Shown here one piece after another: positions 35,206 through 43,972 of a DNA stretch of 64,000 bases. Origin of the DNA: Vreelandella zhaodongensis. Its GTDB lineage: Bacteria > Pseudomonadota > Gammaproteobacteria > Pseudomonadales > Halomonadaceae. Positions within the stretch are counted from its first letter, which is position 1; every line of letters starts with the position of its first letter. A program made the position numbers and the translations under genes. The stretch spans positions 310,001 through 374,000 of the forward strand of contig NZ_JACCDD010000002.1 of NCBI RefSeq assembly GCF_013415115.1, written 5' to 3'. The notes beneath the pieces are model-generated. The model saw only the letters and a program-made list of their open reading frames with translations. It did not search any database and was not told the DNA's origin.

Positions 35206-36225
35206 ATGAAACTTGCAACACTTAACAAAGGCCGCGACGGAGAACTTATCATCGTCTCCCGCGACCTCTCCCGCGCGGTGAGCGCTGCTGATATTGCCCC
35301 CACACTTCAGGCAGCCCTCGAAAGTTGGGAAGTGGTTAGCCCTCAGTTGGAGGCGCGCTATGCGCAACTGAATAGTGGCGATGCCGACGGAGCTTTTGAG
35401 CTTGACCAGCGTGCGCTTCACTCCCCGTTACCGCGTGCCTATCAGTGGGCTGACGGCTCCGCCTATCTGAACCATGTCCAGCTGGTACGCCAGGCACGTA
35501 ATGCCGAGATGCCCGAAACCTTCTGGACCGATCCGCTCATGTACCAGGGCGGTAGCGACTGTTTCCTGGCACCCACCGAAGATATCGAGGCGGTGAGTGA
35601 AGAGCATGGTATCGACTTTGAAGGTGAGATTGCGGTCATTACCGGCGACGTGCCAATGGCAGTTACCCCCGAGGAAGCCGCCAAGCATATTAAGCTAGTA
35701 ATGCTGGTTAACGATGTGAGCCTGCGCGGCCTCATTCCAGGTGAACTCGCGAAGGGCTTCGGCTTTTTCCAAGCTAAGCCCGCCTCTTCTTTTTCGCCCA
35801 TCGCGGTGACCCCCGATGAGCTGGGCGATGCTTGGCAGGATGGCAAAGTGCACCTGCCGCTGACCGTGCACCTGAATGACGAGAAGTTTGGCGAGCCAGA
35901 AGCTGGTCCCGATATGATTTTCAGCTTCCCTCAGTTGGTTGCCCATGCCGCCAAGACCCGTTATCTCGGCGCGGGCGCTGTGATTGGCTCGGGCACTGTT
36001 TCCAACCCAGACCCCGACGGCGGCCCTGGAAAACCGGTGGCTGATGGTGGCGTAGGCTATAGCTGCTTGGCCGAAGTGCGCATGGTCGAGCAGATACTCC
36101 ACGGCCAGGTGAAAACCCCCTTTATGCGCTTTGGTGACCGGGTTCGCATCGAGATGTTTGACCGCGAAGGCAACAACATATTTGGTACCATCGATCAGCA
36201 AGTCGTGAAGTACCAGCCCAAATAA
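35206..36225 (+). CDS. fahA: Fumarylacetoacetate hydrolase (short bacterial type)
   Basis: This enzyme cleaves fumarylacetoacetate to fumarate and acetoacetate. The 339-residue protein is the shorter bacterial form, against ~430 residues for the HmgB/FAH type. FAH-fold metal ligands lie in EHGIDFEGEIAVITGDVP and LVMLVNDVSLRG; other conserved parts are FGFFQAKPASSFSPIAVTPD and GAGAVIGSGTVSNPDPDGGP. It sits between hmgA (60-nt gap) and maiA (21-nt gap), so its place in the pathway is clear. Confidence 0.93.
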   Translation: MKLATLNKGRDGELIIVSRDLSRAVSAADIAPTLQAALESWEVVSPQLEARYAQLNSGDADGAFELDQRALHSPLPRAYQWADGSAYLNHVQLVRQARNAEMPETFWTDPLMYQGGSDCFLAPTEDIEAVSEEHGIDFEGEIAVITGDVPMAVTPEEAAKHIKLVMLVNDVSLRGLIPGELAKGFGFFQAKPASSFSPIAVTPDELGDAWQDGKVHLPLTVHLNDEKFGEPEAGPDMIFSFPQLVAHAAKTRYLGAGAVIGSGTVSNPDPDGGPGKPVADGGVGYSCLAEVRMVEQILHGQVKTPFMRFGDRVRIEMFDREGNNIFGTIDQQVVKYQPK

Positions 36226-36246
36226 AGCCAACATAAGGAAGGCAAC

Positions 36247-36891
36247 ATGACGACGCTTTACGGCTATTTCCGCTCGTCGGCTGCTTACCGGGTGCGTATC
36301 GCCTTGAACCTTAAGGGCCTGGACTACGATCAGGTCCCAGTCAATCTGGTGAAAGGCGAGCAACGTGGTGGCGAGCATCTGACTCGCAACCCTCAGGGGA
36401 TGGTACCTAGCCTGGTACTGGACGATAGCTCAGTAGTTAACCAATCGCTGGCGATCTGCGAGTATCTCGATGAGGTACACCCCGAGCCCGCGCTGCTACC
36501 GGTTGATGCGTTAGCACGCGCCAGGGTTCGCGCGCTTGCCCAGTCGGTGGCTTGCGAGATTCATCCACTCAATAACCTGCGGGTACTCAAGTATCTCGTG
36601 GGTGAGCTGGGTGTGGATGAAGCGGCTAAGCTAGCGTGGTATCGCCACTGGATTACCGAGGGCTTCGCAGCCCTGGAAGCGACGCTCTCTGCTGACGCCA
36701 GCAGCGGCGATTTTTGCCACGGCGACACCCCAACGATTGCGGATATCTGCCTGATTCCCCAGGTTTATAACGCCGAACGCTTCGAGTGCGATTTGTCAGC
36801 CTACCCGACGATCCAGCGCATCGCTGCCAATTGTCGTTCGCTGCCAGCCTTCGAAAAAGCCGCACCCGAGGCACAGCCTGACGCCAACTAA
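36247..36891 (+). CDS. maiA: Maleylacetoacetate isomerase (zeta-class GST)
   Basis: This glutathione-dependent cis-trans isomerase turns maleylacetoacetate into fumarylacetoacetate. The 214-residue protein is a zeta-class glutathione transferase: the active-site motif SSAAYRVRIALNLKGLDYDQ near the start, NPQGMVPSLVLDDS for glutathione binding, and IHPLNNLRVLKYL in the helical domain. It is the last gene of the homogentisate operon, followed by an inverted repeat. AAGGAAGG precedes the ATG. Confidence 0.95.
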   Translation: MTTLYGYFRSSAAYRVRIALNLKGLDYDQVPVNLVKGEQRGGEHLTRNPQGMVPSLVLDDSSVVNQSLAICEYLDEVHPEPALLPVDALARARVRALAQSVACEIHPLNNLRVLKYLVGELGVDEAAKLAWYRHWITEGFAALEATLSADASSGDFCHGDTPTIADICLIPQVYNAERFECDLSAYPTIQRIAANCRSLPAFEKAAPEAQPDAN

Positions 36892-36927
36892 GCTGAAGCT
36901 AAGCCAAACTAAGCAGGCTAACATAAG

Positions 36928-36957
36928 CGGGCGTCTTTCCACTCGGGAAGGCGCCCG
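36928..36957 (+). terminator. Probable terminator after maiA
   Basis: A 13-bp stem with two G-T pairs and an ACTC loop (CGGGCGTCTTTCC with GGGAAGGCGCCCG) lies 36 nt after the maiA stop. The T-run is poor (TCT), so termination may be partial. The efflux gene begins 29 nt further on. Confidence 0.6.
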
Positions 36958-36986
36958 TCTCATGTCCAACCATAAGGAGTTAAGGG

Positions 36987-38177
36987 GTGCTAAAGCTGCC
37001 CTCTACCGCCACCGTCATAGCTCTCGCCGCGATGACTGCGCTCGGTCCGCTAGCGACGGATATGTATTTACCTGCCATGCCCGCCATGGCAGAAGCGCTG
37101 AATACTGGCCCAGACCGCATCCAGCTGACCCTTAGCCTCTATATGGCTGGATTCGCTCTGGCCCAACTATTGTGCGGGCCAATCTCTGATCGCTTTGGCC
37201 GCCGACCGGTGATGATCGCGGGTTTATCGCTGTTTCTCGCGGCGAGCCTACTCTGCGCCTGGGCGCCGAGCGTCGAGTGGTTACTGGCAGGCCGCTTTCT
37301 ACAAGCCTTCGGCGGTGCTGCTGGCCCTGTGCTAGCCAGGGCAGCGGTGCGTGATATCCATGGCCCCATCGAGGCCGGGCGTATCCTCGCCTACATGGCA
37401 AGCACCATGGCGCTCGCCCCTGCTCTGGCTCCTGTAGTAGGCGCGGGGTTACTGCTGTTTTTTGGCTGGGAATCGGTGTTCGTGGTGCTTGCGCTCTACG
37501 CGGCGGTGATGCTGGCGGTACTGATACTGATGCTGCCCGAACCGCTGGCGAAGGAGCGGCGGCAATCGATTCACCCGAAAACAATACTGGCAAACTTTCG
37601 CCTACTGCTGAGCCAACGCGCCTTTATTGGCTACACCTTGGTGAATGCTGCCGCTTTTTCTGGGCTGTTCGCGTACCTTTCTGGCTCATCCTTTGTGCTC
37701 ATTGAGTACATGGGAGTCGCCCCTACCCTGTATGGCGTGCTGTTCACGCTGATTGTCGCAGGCTTCTTCGTCGGGACGCTGGTCAGCGGCCGCTATAGCC
37801 ACCGTCTGGGTCGTGATCAACTCATCACCCTGGGCACCGTCGTCTGCGCGACAGGGGGCGTGATCATGGCTGGCTTGGCTGCCGTTGGTATCCATCTACC
37901 GTGGGCGGTGGTGGGACCGCATATGGTGTTTATGCTGGGGGTAGGTATTCTGATGCCACAAACAATGGCCGGTGCACTGGCGCCCAACCCCCAATGTGCA
38001 GGCGCGGCGTCTTCTTTATTTGGTTTCCTGCAGATGACGATTGCCGCAGTGGTGGGTGGATTAGTCGGGCAATTCCACGACGGCAGCTCGCGCACCATGG
38101 CTTTGACGATCGGGCTGATGGGGCTGCTCGCCTTGCTAAGCCACTGGCTGCTGGTACGCCGCCACAAAGAGGCGTAG
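36987..38177 (+). CDS. Bcr/CflA-family multidrug efflux MFS transporter
   Basis: This 396-residue protein has 12 predicted hydrophobic segments and the Bcr/CflA hallmarks: MTALGPLATDMYLPAMPAMA in the first segment, GPISDRFGRRPVMIAGLSLF (motif A) and RAAVRDIHGPIEAGRILAYM. It is a proton-driven exporter of drugs or metabolites. It starts with GTG; AAGGAG lies about 8 nt before it. The placement after the homogentisate operon, past a weak terminator, could give some read-through and export of excess aromatics, but this is speculative. Confidence 0.9.
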   Translation: MLKLPSTATVIALAAMTALGPLATDMYLPAMPAMAEALNTGPDRIQLTLSLYMAGFALAQLLCGPISDRFGRRPVMIAGLSLFLAASLLCAWAPSVEWLLAGRFLQAFGGAAGPVLARAAVRDIHGPIEAGRILAYMASTMALAPALAPVVGAGLLLFFGWESVFVVLALYAAVMLAVLILMLPEPLAKERRQSIHPKTILANFRLLLSQRAFIGYTLVNAAAFSGLFAYLSGSSFVLIEYMGVAPTLYGVLFTLIVAGFFVGTLVSGRYSHRLGRDQLITLGTVVCATGGVIMAGLAAVGIHLPWAVVGPHMVFMLGVGILMPQTMAGALAPNPQCAGAASSLFGFLQMTIAAVVGGLVGQFHDGSSRTMALTIGLMGLLALLSHWLLVRRHKEA

Positions 38178-38201
38178 TTGAATCAACTGTATCTACCTAG
38201 C

Positions 38202-38230
38202 AAAAGGCCACGCATTGCGTGGCCTTTTTT
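38202..38230. terminator. Bidirectional terminator after the efflux gene
   Basis: AAAAGGCCACGC pairs with GCGTGGCCTTTT around a 3-4 nt loop and is followed by further T. It lies between the plus-strand efflux gene and the end of the minus-strand oxidoreductase gene and can act on both. Confidence 0.9.
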
Positions 38231-38247
38231 ACCTATATTGAGTTGCC

Positions 38248-41200
38248 TTAAGCAGCTTCGACAGCGATGGTCTTCGAGCGACCTTCACGTAGTTCCTTCA
38301 ACAACGTCTCACGGCGCTCGTTGGCTTTCTCAGCGGCAGTTTCGCGGACTGGCCCGAAACCACGAATCTCTTCCGGCAGCTTAGCAAGCGCTAAGGCCGT
38401 GGCGTGATTCGTGCCATCAAGACGAGTCACTAACTCATCAATCAACTGCTCGTAGTCAGCCAATAAGGCGCGGTCGAGCTTACGATCAGCGCTAAAGCGG
38501 AAAGGATCAAGCGCGGTATTGCGCAAACCGCGCATCTTGGCCAACGCGCCCATTGCCTTCAGCACCCAGGGACCGAAGCGGCGTTTCACCGGACGCCCTT
38601 GCGCATCTTTACGACCACCCAGCAGCGGCGGTGCCAAATGGAAGGTTAACCGGTAATCACCCGAGAATGTTGCTTTAACCTCATCCAGAAAATCGCTCTG
38701 GGTGTAAAGGCGCGCTACTTCATACTCATCTTTATACGCCATCAAGCGATAGAGCTGATGGGCGACGGTTTCACTCAACGATTGGCCACCGTTTAGCGCG
38801 GCTTCTGCTTCACGCACTTTCGTTACCTGGGTAACGTAACGCTCAGCCCAGGCACGGTTCTGATAGCGCTCCAGGTGGCGACTATTACGCGCAACCACGT
38901 CGTCCAGTGTGGCATTCGCGGACAGCGGCATCGTGTCCAAATGCTGCTGAAGGTAGTCGGGCTCCACTGCTGCCAAGCGGCCCCAGGCAAATGCCTGACG
39001 GTTCTTTTCCACGGCGACGCCGTTAAGCTCCAGAGCACGCTGCAGCGCAGGTTCAGAAAGCGGCACCAGCCCCTGCTGCCAGGCAAACCCGAGCATCATC
39101 ATATTGGAAAATACCGTATCGCCTAGCAGCTGTTCAGCTAGGCGATTGGCATCCAGAGACGCAAAGCGTGCGTCTCCTACCGCTTCACGCAGCATGTTAA
39201 GGCGCTTACTGGGCTGCATATCCGCATCGCGATAAAGGACATAATCCGCCGTGGCTAGCTCGGCCAGATTCGCCACGATACGGGTGGTCGGCTGCAGCAC
39301 ATTCAGCGCCTTCTGCGAACTGGCCACGACCATATCGCAAGCGATCATCGCATCGGCCTGACCGGCTTCGATGCGTACCTGATTCAGTTCACTGGGCTGA
39401 GATGCCAGACGCACATAGCTAAGGACTGCCCCGCCTTTTTGCGCAAACCCCATGAAGTCGAGCACGCTGCTGCCCTTTCCTTCCAGGTGTGCTGCCATGG
39501 TGATCAACTGCCCAACGGTCACCACGCCTGTGCCACCAACGCCCCCCACCAGTAAGTCATAAGGGGACGTCAAAGGGGCAATGGCAGGGTTAGGCAAATG
39601 CGATATACGTTGCCAAAAGGCGTTATCGGCAGCGACCCCTTGGCCTTTACGCAGCCCGCCACCTTCAACAGTGACAAAACTGGGGCAAAAACCACTGACG
39701 CAGGACATGTCCTTATTGCAGGACGACTGATCGATTTTGCGCTTACGACCTAGTTCGGTCTCGCGAGGCACCACCGATAAACAGTTGGACTGTACGGAGC
39801 AATCACCACAACCTTCACAAACATGATGGTTAATGAATACTCGGCGGGCAGGGTCTTCCATCAAACCACGCTTGCGCCGACGGCGTTTTTCAGCCGCGCA
39901 TGCCTGGTCATAAATCAACACGGTGCAGCCAGGAATTTCGCGCAGTTCACGTTGTAGCGTATCCATCTCTTCGCGGCCGTGAAAGGTAACTCCCTGAGGG
40001 AATTCCTTTTCATGCCCCCGGTACTTCTCCGGTTCGTCACTGACCACCATGACTCGGCGAACACCCTCATCCAGCGATTGCCGGGCAATCATGGGCACGT
40101 TGATTTGCCCATCCACGGGTTGGCCGCCCGTCATGGCAACCGCGTCGTTGAACAGAATTTTGTAGGTAATATTGACGTTGGCAGCCACTGCCTGGCGCAC
40201 CGCCATGGAGCCCGAGTGAAACCAGGTGCCTTCGCCTAAGTTCTGGAAAATATGGCCATTGCCGGTAAAGCGGCTCTTGCCCACCCAGTTAACGCCTTCG
40301 CCACCCATCTGAATTAACGATTCGGTGCTGCGGTCCATCCACGAGGCCATAAAGTGGCAACCGATCCCCGCCAGGGCTTTACTGCCTTCAGGAACCTTGG
40401 TCGAGCTGTTGTGTGGGCAACCAGAGCAGAAATACGGCATGCGGCGTACACCACCAAGCTCTTTAACGCCTGCCTGACAAGCATCAACGGTTGCCAGCTT
40501 GTCGCTAAAATCAATCTTGAAAAAGCGCGCTAAACGCTCGGCGACAAAGCCTGCCAAGAGGCGCGGACCCAGCTCTCCAACAAAGGGAATCAGCGGTTTG
40601 CCAGTTTCATCCTGCTTGCCGGTAACGATGACCTCGCCTGGATGGTCGGGTTCCGACATGTATTCCTTCAACTGGCTTTCAATAATGCCGCGCTTCTCTT
40701 CAATGACCAGCACTTCGCGCTTGCCATGAATAAACTCAAGAATACCGGGGCGATGGAGCGGCCACACCATCCCGACCTTGTATATTTCCACCCCCAATTC
40801 ACGCAGCTTCGCTTCATCCAGCCCCAATAAACGCAGCGCCTCAAGTAAATCCAGGTGGCCCTTGCCTGTGGTAACCAGCCCAAACGTCGCCTGTTCTTGG
40901 CGAAATAAATACTGATCAATCGGGTTGGCCGTGGCAAACGCCTGAACGGCGGCCAGCTTGTGCTCAAGACGGGTCTCAAGCTGCGGCCCCGGCAGGTCAG
41001 GCCAGCGATAGTGCAGCCCGCCTTCCGGCATTTCGAAATCCGGCGTTACATACTCAGGCAAAGGTGGCACGTCCACCGATGCGCCGCTCTCTACGGTTTC
41101 AGAAACGGCTTTGAAACCCACCCAGCAACCCGAGAAGCGTGACAGTGCATAGCCCCACAGCCCAAAGCGTTCATATTCCGCCAATGACGCGGGACTCACC

Positions 41201-41778
41201 ACCGGCATGAACCACGCCATAAAGGCGACATCCGACTGGTGTGGCATTGAGGACGACACACACCCATGGTCATCACCCGCGACCACCAGCACACCGCCAG
41301 TCGGTGAGCTGCCGTAGGCATTACCGTGCTTTAACGCGTCGCCCGCACGATCAACGCCTGGCCCTTTGCCGTACCACATACCGAAGACACCATCGACCTG
41401 CCGCTCAGGGTCCGTTTCCACCTGCTGGCAACCAAGCATCATGGTGGCGGCCAGGTCTTCGTTGATCGCAGGGACAAAATCGATGTGATGCGCTTCCATA
41501 GCGGCTTTCGCCCGCCAAATCTCTTGGTCTACACCGCCCAAGGGCGAGCCACGATAGCCACTGATGAGCCCTGCCGTATGGCGGCCATCGCGACGATCAA
41601 GCTCGGCTTGGCGTAAGGCGATGCGCACCAATGCCTGGGTGCCAGTCAGAAAAACACGGCCTTCTCCGCGGGTATAGCGGTCAGCCAGTGCATAGTCATC
41701 AAGAGCAGCGTTATCGAGTGCAGCATCGAGAGGCGGGGTAATAGAACCCGCCTGCTCAGTGACTGAGGGGGTTGTCAT
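38248..41778 (-). CDS. Indolepyruvate:ferredoxin oxidoreductase-family protein (fused)
   Basis: This 1,176-residue enzyme joins all parts of a 2-oxoacid:ferredoxin oxidoreductase. The N-terminal pyrimidine-binding part is GLISGYRGSPLGGVDQEIWR. A thiamine-diphosphate domain follows (YFCSGCPHNSSTK, GIGCHFMASWMDRST), then cysteine clusters for Fe-S centres (VCEGCGDCSVQSNC and CNKDMSCVSGFC). The gamma-type domain is GGVGGTGVVTVGQLITMAAH, followed by a long C-terminal domain. It decarboxylates arylpyruvates (phenylpyruvate, hydroxyphenylpyruvate, indolepyruvate) to arylacetyl-CoA (family knowledge). That would link aromatic amino acids to the paa genes here. It is a single gene, divergent from an Lrp regulator that may control it. 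Confidence 0.92.
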   Translation of the reverse strand: MTTPSVTEQAGSITPPLDAALDNAALDDYALADRYTRGEGRVFLTGTQALVRIALRQAELDRRDGRHTAGLISGYRGSPLGGVDQEIWRAKAAMEAHHIDFVPAINEDLAATMMLGCQQVETDPERQVDGVFGMWYGKGPGVDRAGDALKHGNAYGSSPTGGVLVVAGDDHGCVSSSMPHQSDVAFMAWFMPVVSPASLAEYERFGLWGYALSRFSGCWVGFKAVSETVESGASVDVPPLPEYVTPDFEMPEGGLHYRWPDLPGPQLETRLEHKLAAVQAFATANPIDQYLFRQEQATFGLVTTGKGHLDLLEALRLLGLDEAKLRELGVEIYKVGMVWPLHRPGILEFIHGKREVLVIEEKRGIIESQLKEYMSEPDHPGEVIVTGKQDETGKPLIPFVGELGPRLLAGFVAERLARFFKIDFSDKLATVDACQAGVKELGGVRRMPYFCSGCPHNSSTKVPEGSKALAGIGCHFMASWMDRSTESLIQMGGEGVNWVGKSRFTGNGHIFQNLGEGTWFHSGSMAVRQAVAANVNITYKILFNDAVAMTGGQPVDGQINVPMIARQSLDEGVRRVMVVSDEPEKYRGHEKEFPQGVTFHGREEMDTLQRELREIPGCTVLIYDQACAAEKRRRRKRGLMEDPARRVFINHHVCEGCGDCSVQSNCLSVVPRETELGRKRKIDQSSCNKDMSCVSGFCPSFVTVEGGGLRKGQGVAADNAFWQRISHLPNPAIAPLTSPYDLLVGGVGGTGVVTVGQLITMAAHLEGKGSSVLDFMGFAQKGGAVLSYVRLASQPSELNQVRIEAGQADAMIACDMVVASSQKALNVLQPTTRIVANLAELATADYVLYRDADMQPSKRLNMLREAVGDARFASLDANRLAEQLLGDTVFSNMMMLGFAWQQGLVPLSEPALQRALELNGVAVEKNRQAFAWGRLAAVEPDYLQQHLDTMPLSANATLDDVVARNSRHLERYQNRAWAERYVTQVTKVREAEAALNGGQSLSETVAHQLYRLMAYKDEYEVARLYTQSDFLDEVKATFSGDYRLTFHLAPPLLGGRKDAQGRPVKRRFGPWVLKAMGALAKMRGLRNTALDPFRFSADRKLDRALLADYEQLIDELVTRLDGTNHATALALAKLPEEIRGFGPVRETAAEKANERRETLLKELREGRSKTIAVEAA

Positions 41779-41955
41779 GATAGATCACCAGTACGGTTGA
41801 AGAGTTATGGTTGTAATACGCTTGAGTCTAGCCAAGAGCGCACTAAAGGTGCTTGCTAATTCACTCTTCAAAAGCCTGGTTATTAATCATTACTTTCATT
41901 TTTTTTGTTTTGACGCAATGATATTCAGCAAACCACAAATAAATGAAATGGCACT

Positions 41956-42438
41956 ATGAAAGAAGCAACCAAAGAAATCACCTTAGACAGGCATGATCAG
42001 CGCATTCTTACCCTGCTTCAGCAACAGGGGCGCATTACCAACAATGAGCTCGCCGAACAGATCGGGCTTTCCCCCGCTGCCTGTTGGCGACGCGTAAAGG
42101 CCTTGGAAGAGAGTGGTGTTATCCGCCGCTTTGCGGCGTTGGTGGAGCCCAGCCTAGTGGGCCAACCACTATCAGCACTGGTCATGGTGACGTTGGTTCG
42201 CCACCACATCGACAATACCGTCGAGTTCGAAAATCGCATTCTGCAATATCCAGAAGTGCTGCAGTGCTATGCCACCACCGGCAACGCCGATTTCGTATTG
42301 CGAGTAGTGATCGAGGACATGGCGGCTTATGACCGCTTTCTGAATGAAAAATTATTCACCTTGGATGGGATCTCCCAGGTCAGCTCTAATTTCGTGCTAC
42401 GTAATATCAAAGAAGAGACCGCTATCCCGATTCGTTGA
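41956..42438 (+). CDS. Lrp/AsnC-family regulator (divergent from the oxidoreductase)
   Basis: This 160-residue protein has an N-terminal helix-turn-helix (LDRHDQRILTLLQQQGRITN, LAEQIGLSPAACWRRVKALE) and a C-terminal RAM effector domain (ALVMVTLVRHHIDNTVEFEN, YATTGNADFVLRVVIEDMAA). Lrp/AsnC proteins usually sense amino acids. Its divergent position suggests that it controls the 2-oxoacid oxidoreductase gene. The shared 177-bp spacer is AT-rich but no clear symmetric operator was found. Confidence 0.92.
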   Translation: MKEATKEITLDRHDQRILTLLQQQGRITNNELAEQIGLSPAACWRRVKALEESGVIRRFAALVEPSLVGQPLSALVMVTLVRHHIDNTVEFENRILQYPEVLQCYATTGNADFVLRVVIEDMAAYDRFLNEKLFTLDGISQVSSNFVLRNIKEETAIPIR

Positions 42439-42504
42439 AGCCAGACAAGCGAATTCATGACTGCCAAGCACAGAGAGCTTTATAGGTAGTGCCCAGAGCC
42501 TCAA

Positions 42505-42528
42505 GAATTAAGACTTAAGTCTCAATTC
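42505..42528. promoter_or_regulatory. 24-bp near-perfect palindrome upstream of the orphan binding protein
   Basis: Twenty-two of 24 bases are symmetric about the core AGACTTAAGTCT. It lies 67 bp after the Lrp stop and ~185 bp before the binding-protein gene. The ACTTAAGT core also occurs in the palindrome before dctP (29616-29625). A regulator site or the Lrp gene's terminator region are both possible; no T-run follows. Confidence 0.5.
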
Positions 42529-42542
42529 AACCAATCTCAAAT

Positions 42543-42560
42543 TAGTTGCTATTGAAACTA
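42543..42560. promoter_or_regulatory. TAGTTGC-N4-GAAACTA inverted repeat
   Basis: The arms match those of the perfect repeat at 30732-30749 except for one base, with the same 4-bp spacer length. It lies ~150 bp before the orphan TRAP binding-protein gene. Shared control with the hydroxyphenylacetate operon is inferred. Confidence 0.4.
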
Positions 42561-42712
42561 TCTAAAGGCATGGTAACCGGTGTGATTTACGCTGCCCAAG
42601 AAGGCGCTAATTGCTCGGGGTTAGGCGTTACGAATAACAACGTTACCAACAACAACACAGGCGCTAGGTTTTCGAATAAAAAGCTTATTAGCGCCGGCTC
42701 TGGAGTTTTGAC

Positions 42713-43768
42713 ATGAAACAATCAGCTCGCTTTCTCGTGGGTGCCATCGCAGCTTCTAGCATGGCATTCAGTATGTCTTCCTTTGCCCAGGCAACGATCA
42801 CCGTCAGCACGTGGGGCGGGCCTAATCACGGTGTTAATACCATTGTTTGGCCAACCTGGAAGGCATGGATTGAAGAAGCCACGGATGACCGCGTCACGGT
42901 GGAAGTGGTGCACGATATGGGACCGCCTCCCGCACAAATGGAGATCGTGGCTGATGGTATTGCGGATGCCAGCTGGATTTTTCACGCCCATATGGCGGGC
43001 CGCTTTCTAGCAACTCAGTTACCTGAATTCCCTACGTTTGAGGAATTCTCTTCAGAAGATGCTTCCGCTGCGTATTGGCATACCCATCAAGAATACTTAA
43101 AGCAAGCCAATGAGCACCGTGGCGTAGATGTGGTGGGGATGGGCGTGCATGGCCCAGGTCAAATATTTACCCGTGATCAAATAAGCTCAATCGATGAGCT
43201 TGCTGGCAAACGACTGCGCGTTGGCGGCGGAGTGATGAGTGGCTTAGCCGAGGCAATGTCGGTGACCGGTGTTGCCATTCCTCCGACTGGCACCTACGAA
43301 GCGGCATCCCAGGGTGTTGTTGACGGTGCGATGCTAACGCTTGAAAGCTTGCGCAGCTTTCGCGTTGCTGAAGTGGCTCCGCACACCCTTACCGTAGACG
43401 GCGGTTTCTATCGCGGCAGCTTTGCGATTGTGATGAACCCCATGTTCTGGGACCAAGTGTCGGATGAAGACCGAGTGGCGATTGAGAGCGTATCGGGTGA
43501 ACGGCTTTCACGCTTATTTGGCTACATGATGGATGTTTCCGACCAGCGCGGCGTTGAATTTGGTGAAGAAAATGGCGCGACCTTTACCCAAGCATCGGAA
43601 CAAGACATTGATTACCTGCGGGGTGTCACTAGCAACTTGCAGGATGCCTGGAGCGAGTCAGTGAAGAGCCGTGATGTGGACGCACCAGCAGCGCTTGCCT
43701 TCTTTCATGAACAGTTAGTCAATGCAGCGGCTGAAGAAAGTATCGCAACGAGTGTTGTTAGTCACTGA
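42713..43768 (+). CDS. Orphan TRAP solute-binding protein (DctP family)
   Basis: This 351-residue periplasmic receptor has a signal peptide of ~26 residues (KQSARFLVGAIAASSMAFSM, cut near SFA). Its mature part is very like the dctP product at 28422: TITVSTWGGPNHGVNTIVWP, AGKRLRVGGGVMSGLAEAMS and SLRSFRVAEVAPHTLTVDGG. No permease genes adjoin it; the neighbours are an Lrp regulator and a DUF6455 protein. It therefore probably hands its ligand to the DctQM permease at 26504-28334 or another one elsewhere. The close likeness suggests duplication with a related aromatic or keto acid ligand (inference). GGAG precedes the ATG. Confidence 0.92.
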   Translation: MKQSARFLVGAIAASSMAFSMSSFAQATITVSTWGGPNHGVNTIVWPTWKAWIEEATDDRVTVEVVHDMGPPPAQMEIVADGIADASWIFHAHMAGRFLATQLPEFPTFEEFSSEDASAAYWHTHQEYLKQANEHRGVDVVGMGVHGPGQIFTRDQISSIDELAGKRLRVGGGVMSGLAEAMSVTGVAIPPTGTYEAASQGVVDGAMLTLESLRSFRVAEVAPHTLTVDGGFYRGSFAIVMNPMFWDQVSDEDRVAIESVSGERLSRLFGYMMDVSDQRGVEFGEENGATFTQASEQDIDYLRGVTSNLQDAWSESVKSRDVDAPAALAFFHEQLVNAAAEESIATSVVSH

Positions 43769-43783
43769 GCTGGTAGGTTAACC

Positions 43784-43814
43784 GCTCTCGCCGCTGCTGA
43801 TGGGCGGCGAGAGC
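43784..43814. other. Inverted repeat after the orphan binding-protein gene
   Basis: GCTCTCGCCGC pairs with GCGGCGAGAGC around a 9-nt loop, 16 nt after the stop codon. There is no T-run. It may stabilise the message end or act as a weak terminator. Confidence 0.5.
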
Positions 43815-43876
43815 AGCACTCACAGTCTGATGACGCCATACCAGCAGCGACTTCTCTACCATTCCCCTGCCCACCT

Positions 43877-43890
43877 GTTTCATTTGAAAC
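43877..43890. promoter_or_regulatory. GTTTC-N4-GAAAC inverted repeat upstream of the DUF6455 gene
   Basis: GTTTC-ATTT-GAAAC repeats the inner arms of the site at 30732-30749. It lies 82 bp before the DUF6455 start. Short arms mean a chance match is possible. Confidence 0.3.
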
Positions 43891-43972
43891 CAATTTGATC
43901 CGCGTCAAGATAGTCCATCTCCCGCCGGTTAATACTGATGTCATCATCAAGAACACCTGAAGGGGAATGACC

